Positions 54,974 to 61,669 of a stretch of DNA of 64,000 bases are shown piece after piece. The position numbers and the translations under genes are program-made. Source of the DNA: an uncultured Bacteroides sp. Its GTDB lineage: Bacteria; Bacteroidota; Bacteroidia; Bacteroidales; Bacteroidaceae. Each line of letters begins with the position of its first letter. The stretch's first letter is position 1. The DNA lies in assembly GCF_963677685.1 (NCBI RefSeq), contig NZ_OY782186.1, positions 2,852,001 through 2,916,000 of the forward strand, written 5' to 3'. The notes beneath the pieces were generated by a model. The model had not been told where the DNA came from and made no database searches. It was given only the letters and a program-made list of their open reading frames with translations.

Positions 54974-56458
54974 CTACAAATCTGAAACACAACGGATAGC
55001 GAACCCGAAGTTACGATTGTAGCTGTACGTGTACACATTGCTGCTGTCGAAGGGCAAGAAGTACGCACCGGTGCTGCTGTAAGGAGTACTAGACCAATAG
55101 CAGCCACTGCTACCGACACCGCTCATAGTCGTGGTACCAAGGTCGCGACAGCCGGAAGCCGGCAAAAAGACATAATTATCCATGTCTGCATTAACGGGAA
55201 CAGAAGTGGTACCGAAATAACGACCATTAACACCATTGTAAGTAGCATAAACTGAACCTGTAGCTTTCAATGCATCAATTTCTGCTAGTGTTGGCATACG
55301 CCAAGTACCTGCAGGAACAACCTGCTGACAAGGGTCAAGAGAAGCTGAATAATCACCGCTATAATTATTTGTGTAATCCGTAGGATCTAACGTACACCAA
55401 TTCCAATAATCACCACCATTCCAAACACCAGAGTACAACTCGTGACTGGGCTGGAAAGTATAAGTACTACCTATTTTGATCAAATTAGCACTAGCCCAAA
55501 GAAGACCACCGATTATTACACCTGTTGACTTTCTGAAATTAACACTCAAAGTATACTTTGTATTAGCAGACATCGATTTGCCCGTGAAAGTAATACTCTT
55601 GTCTATCAGAGTAGTGCTACCAATAGTGATAGAAGTAAAAGTCAGCGTGACAGCCTCACCATTACTAAAAACAGTAGAAGCGTTACTCGAAACAGAATTA
55701 CCGTTGGAAGAAGACCAACTCAAAGCTTTAGCTGAAGAGGTGCCAGAAACCGTAGCAACACCCGAACTTAAAGGCAAAGTGGCACTGTAATTGGGGCTCA
55801 AAGTAGCACTGCAAGCAGTAATGTTACTACCACTGGAAGTAGCAGTAACCGTAACCTGACTAAAAACATGATCAAAAGCAATAGAAAAGCTACTGCTGGC
55901 ACTGGTGATACTCACATTAGTCTTATAATACAACACATCATTCTCAGGAGTTACAGATAAGTCGGTAACCGAACTGTCAAAAGCGGGAAGAGCATTGCTG
56001 TTACCATAAGAATAACAAACAAACGTATAAGTCTTATTCACAGGAAGCCAGAAATCGGGAGCCGCATCACCTACAACGTAATCGGCATGATTAACGTAAC
56101 CAGAAGCAGAAACATCATTCTCTTTGTAAGCGATCACACGATAATGAACACCGTTACTTAAAGCAGTGGCAGCACGGCTATGAACATCTTTAACAGGAGA
56201 AAGCGTAGCAACCATACTCCAATGCTTATCCAAAGGGACCGTAACACTTGAAGAAGCGGCAGAAGAAGTAGAACGGCTAGAAACAACCTCATCATCATTC
56301 CAAGATTCACCAACACGCACATGAACAGCAACAAGAGCATCCTTATCAACACTGCCGGAATCAGAATCATCATTACTACAAGAACACAAAAAGCTAACAA
56401 AAAGCAAGAAGCTCAAAAGAGGAAAACGCTTTAAGAAAGAAAAACGACTATTTTTCAT
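54974..56458 (-). CDS. Target 1: fimbrillin-like FISUMP lipoprotein with DGR-type variable C-terminus
   Basis: 494 aa. The lipoprotein signal ends at FLCSC (Cys27), followed by SNDDSD, an acidic surface-export signal as in Bacteroides lipoproteins. Residues about 35-330 are fimbrillin/Mfa-like beta domains (YRVIAYKEND, FDHVFSQVTV). About 335-494 is a FISUMP/C-type-lectin-like domain with WNWCTLDP, GTWRMPTLAE, YWSSTP and FAIRCV. Its last about 60 residues vary among the four paralogues. It probably displays a diversified binding surface outside the cell. It lies 39 nt upstream of the hairpin and the MSL gene. Export and binding roles are inferred. Confidence 0.85.
   Translation of the reverse strand: MKNSRFSFLKRFPLLSFLLFVSFLCSCSNDDSDSGSVDKDALVAVHVRVGESWNDDEVVSSRSTSSAASSSVTVPLDKHWSMVATLSPVKDVHSRAATALSNGVHYRVIAYKENDVSASGYVNHADYVVGDAAPDFWLPVNKTYTFVCYSYGNSNALPAFDSSVTDLSVTPENDVLYYKTNVSITSASSSFSIAFDHVFSQVTVTATSSGSNITACSATLSPNYSATLPLSSGVATVSGTSSAKALSWSSSNGNSVSSNASTVFSNGEAVTLTFTSITIGSTTLIDKSITFTGKSMSANTKYTLSVNFRKSTGVIIGGLLWASANLIKIGSTYTFQPSHELYSGVWNGGDYWNWCTLDPTDYTNNYSGDYSASLDPCQQVVPAGTWRMPTLAEIDALKATGSVYATYNGVNGRYFGTTSVPVNADMDNYVFLPASGCRDLGTTTMSGVGSSGCYWSSTPYSSTGAYFLPFDSSNVYTYSYNRNFGFAIRCVSDL
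54977..55150 (-). other. Variable region of target 1
   Basis: Coding 3' end whose aligned NNY codons differ from the other targets at bases 1 and 2 only, with invariant stretches such as TATTGGTCTAGTACTCC between them. Confidence 0.75.
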
Positions 56459-56495
56459 AACTTGTTCTCTTTAATAGTTAAAACTCAATATCACT

Positions 56496-56597
56496 CTAAG
56501 AAGAACTACCACCACTCCAATTTTTAACAGGAGGAGAAGGATTAGCAGAAGAGGCATTCGAAGACTCCAAAGACAAAACAAAATCCATAGTAGGCAT
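56496..56597 (-). CDS. Chimeric short ORF between targets 1 and 2
   Basis: 33 codons: the first 14 residues match the MSL start (MPTMDFVLSLESSN here, MSTMDF in MSL), and the rest (ASSANPSPPVKNWSGGSSS) matches the tail of the 58-aa ORF at 59886-60062, ending early at TAG where that ORF has TGG. It is a recombination junction and may not be a functional gene. Its 3' end is 37 nt before target 1. Confidence 0.5.
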   Translation of the reverse strand: MPTMDFVLSLESSNASSANPSPPVKNWSGGSSS

Positions 56598-56616
56598 AAG
56601 CAAATATTTTTAAAGA

Positions 56617-56639
56617 ATCGGGCGGCAAGACCGCCCGAT
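56617..56639 (-). repeat. Hairpin after target 2
   Basis: Perfect 9-bp arms ATCGGGCGG / CCGCCCGAT with a 5-nt loop, 38 nt after the stop codon. Confidence 0.85.
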
Positions 56640-56677
56640 AAATAATCAAATGAATCCAAAACGCTCGACAAAGCTCG

Positions 56678-58156
56678 CTACAAATCTGAAACACAGCGGA
56701 TAGCGAACCCGTTGTTACGATAGCCGGTGCCCGTAGATATATTATCGTAACCCAAGAAGTACGCATTGGTGCCATCGCTGTAAGGAGTACTAGACCAATA
56801 GGCGCCAAAGCTACCGACATAGAACATAGTCATGGTCTCACTGCTGTGAGCGCCGGAAGCCGGCAAAAAGACATAATTATCCATGTCTGCATTAGCAGGA
56901 ACAGAAGTGGTACCGAAATAACGACCATTAACACCATTGTAAGTAGCATAAACTGAACCTGTAGCAATCAAAGCATCAAATTCTGCTAGTGTTGGCATAC
57001 GCCAAGTACCAGCAGGAGCAACCTGCTGACAAGGGTCAAGGGAAGCTGAATAATCACCGCTATAATTATTTGTGTAATCCGGATCCAACGTACACCAATT
57101 CCAATAATCACCACCATCCCGAACACCCGAGTACAACTCGTGACTGTGCTGGAAAGTATAAGTACTACCTATTTTAATCAAATTAGCACTGGCCCAAAGG
57201 AGACCACCGATTATTACACCTGTTGACTTTCTGAAATTAACACTCAAAGTATATTTTGTATTGGCAGACATCGATTTGCCCGTGAAAGTAATACTCTTGT
57301 CCGTCAGAGTAGTGCTGCCAACAGTGATGGAAGTAAAAGTCAACGTGACAGCCTCACCATTACTGAAAACAGTAGAAGCGTTACTCGAAACCGAATTACC
57401 ATTGGGAGAAGACCAACTCAAAGCTTTAGCTGAAGAGGTGCCAGAAACCGTAGCAACACCCGAACTTAAAGGCAAAGTGGCACTGTAATTGGGGCTCAAA
57501 GTAGCACTGCAAGCAGTAATGTTACTACCACTGGAAGTAGCAGTAACCGTAACCTGACTAAAAACATGCTCAAAAGCAATAGAAAAGCTACTGCTGGCAC
57601 TGGTGATACTCATATTAGTCTTGTAATACAACAGGTCATTATCAGGAGTTACAGATAAGTCGGTAATCGAACTGTCAAAAGCGGGAAGAGCATTGCTGTT
57701 ACCATAAGAATAACAAACAAACGTATAAGTCTTATCCACAGGCAACCAGAAATCGGGAGCCGCATCACCTACAACGTAATCGGCATGATTGACGTAACCA
57801 GAAGCAGAAACATCATTCTCTTTGTAAGCGATCACACGATAACGAACACCGTTACTTAAAGAACTCCCTGCACGGCTATGAACATCTTTAACAGGAGAAA
57901 GCGTAGCAACCATACTCCAATGCTTATCCAAAGGGACCGTAACACTTGAAGAAGCGGCAGAAGAAGTAGAACGGCTAGAAACAACCTCATCATCATTCCA
58001 AGATTCACCAACACGCACATGAACAGCAACAAGAGCATCCTTATCAACACTGCCCGAATCAGAATCATCATTACTACAAGAGCACAAGAAACTGAGGAAA
58101 AGCAAGAAGCTCAAAGGCGGAAAACGCTTTAAGAAAGGAAAACGACTATTTTTCAT
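56678..58156 (-). CDS. Target 2: fimbrillin-like FISUMP lipoprotein with variable C-terminus
   Basis: 492 aa, same layout as target 1 (lipobox FLCSC, acidic SNDDSD, fimbrillin-like domains, FISUMP end). It lacks one codon of target 1 in the CTLDPDYTNN stretch. Its variable end contains insertions and a rewritten segment (SDGTNAYFLGYDNISTG) that does not align codon by codon with the others, so it may come from a different template or be older. Elsewhere it is nearly identical to target 1 (YTLSVNFRKSTG) but shares HSRAGSSLSNG with target 4, a sign of gene conversion. Co-transcribed with targets 3 and 1. Confidence 0.85.
   Translation of the reverse strand: MKNSRFPFLKRFPPLSFLLFLSFLCSCSNDDSDSGSVDKDALVAVHVRVGESWNDDEVVSSRSTSSAASSSVTVPLDKHWSMVATLSPVKDVHSRAGSSLSNGVRYRVIAYKENDVSASGYVNHADYVVGDAAPDFWLPVDKTYTFVCYSYGNSNALPAFDSSITDLSVTPDNDLLYYKTNMSITSASSSFSIAFEHVFSQVTVTATSSGSNITACSATLSPNYSATLPLSSGVATVSGTSSAKALSWSSPNGNSVSSNASTVFSNGEAVTLTFTSITVGSTTLTDKSITFTGKSMSANTKYTLSVNFRKSTGVIIGGLLWASANLIKIGSTYTFQHSHELYSGVRDGGDYWNWCTLDPDYTNNYSGDYSASLDPCQQVAPAGTWRMPTLAEFDALIATGSVYATYNGVNGRYFGTTSVPANADMDNYVFLPASGAHSSETMTMFYVGSFGAYWSSTPYSDGTNAYFLGYDNISTGTGYRNNGFAIRCVSDL
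56681..56852 (-). other. Variable region of target 2
   Basis: First half aligns with the other targets in NNY columns; the second half has indels and its own sequence. Confidence 0.65.
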
Positions 58157-58193
58157 AACTTGTTCTCTTTAATAGTTAAAACTCAATATCACT

Positions 58194-58301
58194 CTAAGAA
58201 GAACTACCACCACTCCAATTTTTAACAGGAGCAGAAGGAGAAGGATTAGCAGAAGAGGCATTCGAAGACTCCAAAGACAAAACAAAATCCATAGTAGGCA
58301 T
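58194..58301 (-). CDS. Chimeric short ORF between targets 2 and 3
   Basis: 35 codons, same MSL-start/short-ORF-tail fusion as at 56496-56597 but keeping SPSAPVKNWSGG, two codons longer. Ends at the same TAG. Probably a duplication scar; translation is possible since an ATG and the operon context are kept. Confidence 0.5.
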   Translation of the reverse strand: MPTMDFVLSLESSNASSANPSPSAPVKNWSGGSSS

Positions 58302-58320
58302 AAGCAAATATTTTTAAAGA

Positions 58321-58343
58321 ATCGGACGGCAAGACCGCCCGAT
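58321..58343 (-). repeat. Hairpin after target 3
   Basis: 9-bp stem with one G-U pair, 5-nt loop, 38 nt after the stop codon. The substitution keeps pairing in RNA form. Confidence 0.8.
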
Positions 58344-58381
58344 AAATAATCAAATGAATCCAAGACGCTCGACAAAGCTCG

Positions 58382-59866
58382 CTACAAATCTGAAACACAG
58401 CGGATAGCGATCCCGATGTTACGATAGTTGTCGCTCGCGTACACATAGCTGCCGTAGAAGGACAAGCTGTACGCACGGGTGCTGTTGTTTGGAGAACTAG
58501 ACCAATAGTTGCCATTGCTACCGACAGGGCCCATAGTCATGCGACCAGTGTCGCGATAGCCGGGAGTCGGCAAAAAGACATAATTGTCCTTGTCTGCATT
58601 AACGGGAACAGAAGCAGTACCGAAATAACGACCATTAACGCCATTGTAAGTACCATAAACAGAAGCTGTAGCTTTCAATGCATCAAATTCTGCTAGTGTC
58701 GGCATACGCCAAGTACCTGCAGGAGCAACCTGCCGGCAAGGGTCAAGGGAAGCTGTATAATCACCCCTATAATCATTTGTATAATCCGTAGGATCCAACG
58801 TACACCAATTCCAATAATCACCACCATTCCAAACACCAGAGTATACCTCCTGGCTACTTTGGAAAGTATAAGTATTACCAATTTTTATTAAGTTACCCTT
58901 AGCCCAAAGAAGACTACCCACAACTACACCAGCAAACTTTGCTTTAAAGTTTACAGTTAACACATACTTTGTATTGGCAGACATCGATTTGCCCGTGAAA
59001 GTAATACTCTTGTCCGTCAGAGTAGTACTACCAATAGTGATAGAAGTAAAAGTCAGTGTAACAGGCTCACCATTACTAAAAACAGTAGAGGCGTTACTGG
59101 AAACAGAAGTACCGTTGGGAGAAGACCAACTCAAAGCCTTAGCTGAAGAACTACCCCAAACGGTAGCAACACTCGAATTTAAAGACAAATCAGCAATGTA
59201 ATTAGGACTCAAAGTAGCACTGCAAGCTGTGATGTTACTACCACTGGAAGTAGCAATAACCGTAACCTGACTAAAAACATGCTCAAAAGCAATAGAAAAA
59301 CTACTACTGGCACTGGTGATGTTCACATTAGTCTTGTAATACAACAGGTCATTATCAGGACTTACAAATAAGCCGGAAATCAAACTGTCAAAATCGTAAA
59401 GAGCATTGCTATTACCATAAGAATAACAAACAAACGTATAAGTCTTATTCACAGGCAACCAGAAATCGGGAGCCGCATCGCCTACAACGTAATCGGCATG
59501 ATTGACGTAACCAGAAGCAGAAACATCATTCTCTTTGTAAGCGATCACACGATAACGAACACCATTACTTAAAGCAGTGGCAGCACGGCTATGAACATCT
59601 TCAACAGGTTCAAGCGTAGCAACCATACTCCAATGCTTATCCAAAGGGACCGTAACACTTGAAGAAGCGGCAGAAGTAGAACGGCTAGAAACAACCTCCT
59701 CACCATTCCAAGACTCACCAACACGCACATGAACAGCAACAAGAGCATCCTTATCAACACTGCCCGAATCAGAATCATCATTACTACAAGAACACAAGAA
59801 ACTGAGGAAAAGCAAGAAGCTCAAAGGCGGAAAACGCTTTAAGAAAGAAAAACAACTATTTTTCAT
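58382..59866 (-). CDS. Target 3: fimbrillin-like FISUMP lipoprotein with variable C-terminus
   Basis: 494 aa with the same signal and domains. It differs from targets 1 and 2 in the middle (ATLEPVEDV, YVLTVNFKAKFAGVVVGSLLWAKGN) and shares the YVLTVNFK and AKGNLIKIG stretches with target 4, so the paralogues are mosaics. The variable end has GPVGSNGNYWSSSPNNSTRAY, in which the AAC-type codons look least altered. It is the first target in the ompA-short ORF-target 3-2-1-MSL operon, starting 19 nt after the 58-aa ORF. Confidence 0.85.
   Translation of the reverse strand: MKNSCFSFLKRFPPLSFLLFLSFLCSCSNDDSDSGSVDKDALVAVHVRVGESWNGEEVVSSRSTSAASSSVTVPLDKHWSMVATLEPVEDVHSRAATALSNGVRYRVIAYKENDVSASGYVNHADYVVGDAAPDFWLPVNKTYTFVCYSYGNSNALYDFDSLISGLFVSPDNDLLYYKTNVNITSASSSFSIAFEHVFSQVTVIATSSGSNITACSATLSPNYIADLSLNSSVATVWGSSSAKALSWSSPNGTSVSSNASTVFSNGEPVTLTFTSITIGSTTLTDKSITFTGKSMSANTKYVLTVNFKAKFAGVVVGSLLWAKGNLIKIGNTYTFQSSQEVYSGVWNGGDYWNWCTLDPTDYTNDYRGDYTASLDPCRQVAPAGTWRMPTLAEFDALKATASVYGTYNGVNGRYFGTASVPVNADKDNYVFLPTPGYRDTGRMTMGPVGSNGNYWSSSPNNSTRAYSLSFYGSYVYASDNYRNIGIAIRCVSDL
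58385..58561 (-). other. Variable region of target 3
   Basis: Retains several AAY codons (AAT, AAC, AAC) at columns substituted elsewhere, so it may be closest to the unseen template. Confidence 0.7.
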
Positions 59867-59885
59867 ACCACGTTCTTTTTAATAG

Positions 59886-60062
59886 TTAAAACTCAATATC
59901 ACCACCACTCCAAGAAGAACTACCACCACTCCAATTTTCCGTAGGAACAGAAGGAGAAAGATTGGCAGAAGAGGCAATAGAAGATTCAAGATAGACTTCC
60001 AAAAACTCTATCACAGGAGCATCATAACTAAGCAAGGATATTGCATCCATTTCTTTATTCAT
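59886..60062 (-). CDS. 58-residue ORF with NWSGG tail
   Basis: Starts 35 nt after the OmpA-family gene and ends 19 nt before target 3. Residues 1-32 are mixed (DAPVIEFLEVYLESS), and 33-58 are Ser/Gly/Trp-rich (NWSGGSSSWSGGDIEF), unlike a folded enzyme. Similar short ORFs with a YxAPxxExxE core and a Gly/Ser tail are, as far as I recall, common next to Bacteroidales fimbrial genes; no function is known to me. Truncated copies fused to the MSL start lie between the targets. Confidence 0.6.
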   Translation of the reverse strand: MNKEMDAISLLSYDAPVIEFLEVYLESSIASSANLSPSVPTENWSGGSSSWSGGDIEF

Positions 60063-60097
60063 TTTTTATTCTTTCTTTTAAATTAAACCACTATGTA

Positions 60098-61294
60098 TTA
60101 TTCTGCCTGAATGATCACAGAACGGCTTAAACGAGGATCACCATAAAACAAGTTATCAACACCTCCTTTAGAAGTGATCTTCAGACAAGAAGAAGGTACT
60201 CCAAAGACATTTACCAAAGCATCATAAACGGTTCTTGCACGAGCCTTGCTTAAACGTGCATTTAATGAAGCACTACCCGTAGTATTATCCGCATAACCAG
60301 TCACTAGGTAAACAAGATCCTTACTTTCTCTGATAACTTTTGATAGAAAGCCCAAATTAACCAGATTTGCATTACTCAAAGCGCTTTTACCTATGGGAAA
60401 AAGAACCAAGTAAGGAAATGATACAGAGTTTTTATCAATAACTGTATCAACATTGCTTGACATTGAAGACAATGAAGAAGACAAACGATTACGAAGGCTG
60501 TCATTCTCTAATTGCATAGCAGAAACACGCTCCCGAAGAGAACGAATCTCAACAATACTCAAACCGGAAGCATGAGAACCTGCACGTTTCCATCCACGAT
60601 GACCAAAATGATAAGTCAAACCAACACTCGCAGAGAGAAGACCCTCCTCCTTACGACCTCCAACTTCACCGTCAAAACGGTCGTTCACAAGGCTACTACG
60701 TACATCAAGGTTCAAATCAAAAGCAGAACTTAAACGAAAACTATTTAAGAGACCCAGATTAGCACTTACTTCATGAGTTTTGGGAGAATCACATGTGCTC
60801 ATCCAACCTAAACCAACATAAGGAGTCAAAGAGTAAAAACGTTTCTCATTATAACCGCACAAGAGGTTGGACAAATTGAACAATATATCACCGTGCAAAT
60901 GCATCAGGTCAAATTTCTGATCATACAACTCTTGAGATGCATCGTAAACCCTACCAGTGGAATGACTCCCGTTTTGAGTAACTCCTTTGGCTGAAAGCCC
61001 ACTGTACATCAAACGAACCCCAACACCGGGAGTAAACCATTTGCCCAAAGCAATATCAAGAGCAGGAGAAAGACGATCGCCAAAGCTCATCTGCTTATTG
61101 TGGTCACCGAAATAAAGCTGAGTGCCACCACCCACACTTATGAAACAGTCACTCCAGAAAGAATTAGTCTCAACTTTATATTTTTCGACATTGATCGCTT
61201 CCGCATGATCAGAAGAGACTCTTTGAGCTAAAAGAGAACTTCCTAAAAATAAAAAAGAAGCTGCAAGAAGATTTTTTCTCATCATTTTTTCCAT
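60098..61294 (-). CDS. OmpA-family outer-membrane protein
   Basis: 398 aa from the chosen MEKMMRKNLL start (the frame opens 12 codons earlier), with a signal peptide ending SLLAQ. An N-terminal beta-barrel (about 40-225: VGGGTQLYFGD, LSASVGLTYHFGHRG) is followed by a coiled-coil-like linker (about 240-275, VEIRSLRERVSAMQLEND) and a C-terminal OmpA/MotB peptidoglycan-binding domain (about 290-398, VTGYADNTTGSASLNARLSKARA). Such proteins accompany Bacteroidales fimbriae. It is the first gene of the target operon, with promoter module A upstream, and could anchor or assemble the lipoproteins. Confidence 0.88.
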   Translation of the reverse strand: MEKMMRKNLLAASFLFLGSSLLAQRVSSDHAEAINVEKYKVETNSFWSDCFISVGGGTQLYFGDHNKQMSFGDRLSPALDIALGKWFTPGVGVRLMYSGLSAKGVTQNGSHSTGRVYDASQELYDQKFDLMHLHGDILFNLSNLLCGYNEKRFYSLTPYVGLGWMSTCDSPKTHEVSANLGLLNSFRLSSAFDLNLDVRSSLVNDRFDGEVGGRKEEGLLSASVGLTYHFGHRGWKRAGSHASGLSIVEIRSLRERVSAMQLENDSLRNRLSSSLSSMSSNVDTVIDKNSVSFPYLVLFPIGKSALSNANLVNLGFLSKVIRESKDLVYLVTGYADNTTGSASLNARLSKARARTVYDALVNVFGVPSSCLKITSKGGVDNLFYGDPRLSRSVIIQAE

Positions 61295-61327
61295 CTCAAT
61301 AATCCTGATATTTGTTAAATAGGATAA

Positions 61328-61335
61328 CAAAAGTA
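61328..61335 (-). promoter_or_regulatory. Promoter A -7 box, OmpA gene
   Basis: TACTTTTG on the minus strand, matching TAnnTTTG, 33 nt before the chosen OmpA start. Part of repeated module A. Confidence 0.6.
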
Positions 61336-61399
61336 ACTATTTATTTCCTCATATCATAGCAGATAAGCGACACTGATACACGCTGAGAGAAAGCGTTTT

Positions 61400-61432
61400 T
61401 TCAATAAAACATAGAATATATAACTTATTGAA
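61400..61432. promoter_or_regulatory. Upstream inverted repeat, module A
   Basis: TTCAATAA-N17-TTATTGAA, 64 nt upstream of promoter A's -7 box. The same repeat occurs at module B at the same distance, so it is a likely operator. Confidence 0.55.
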
Positions 61433-61485
61433 AAATGTTATATATTCTTAAATATACAACTCCTTCGAGCATCTTAATTCAGAGG

Positions 61486-61518
61486 AACAAACAAATAGAG
61501 CCTGATTCACATCATGAG
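61486..61518. repeat. 33-nt repeat, copy A
   Basis: Contains TGATTCACATCATGAG, shared nearly exactly with 63338-63370. It lies upstream of promoter module A in the leftward sense. Function unknown. Confidence 0.6.
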
Positions 61519-61521
61519 TAA

Positions 61522-61581
61522 TCATCTAAAATGATTGAAACGATCTTCATTCGAGAATTTAAAAGAGAACATTGGAACCAT
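61522..61581 (-). pseudogene. MSL remnant after target 4
   Basis: Nineteen codons and TGA. Aligned without gaps to the MSL start (MDFV onward) it matches at M1, S6, S10, N11, E12, D13, F18 and R19, then stops. It lies where MSL lies behind target 1, past a matching hairpin. The neighbouring first-ATG equivalent has changed to ACG. A decayed copy of the accessory gene. Confidence 0.6.
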
Positions 61582-61608
61582 AGTAGGCGTAAGCAAAGAT
61601 GCTAAAGA

Positions 61609-61631
61609 ATCGGGCGGCAACACCGCCCGAT
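61609..61631 (-). repeat. Hairpin after target 4
   Basis: Perfect 9-bp arms ATCGGGCGG / CCGCCCGAT with a 5-nt loop, 38 nt after the stop codon. Confidence 0.85.
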
Positions 61632-61669
61632 AAATAAGCAAATGAGTTCAATGCGTTCAGTCAAGCTCC

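Noticed and set aside
61400..61432. TTCAATAA inverted repeats as invertible-promoter recombination sites
   Set aside because: Arms are only 8 bp and 17 nt apart and lie upstream of, not around, the promoter boxes; an operator is simpler.
54912..61631. The four GC-rich hairpins as rho-independent terminators
   Set aside because: No strong T-run follows, and three are inside a run of closely spaced same-strand genes. A partial termination role cannot be excluded.
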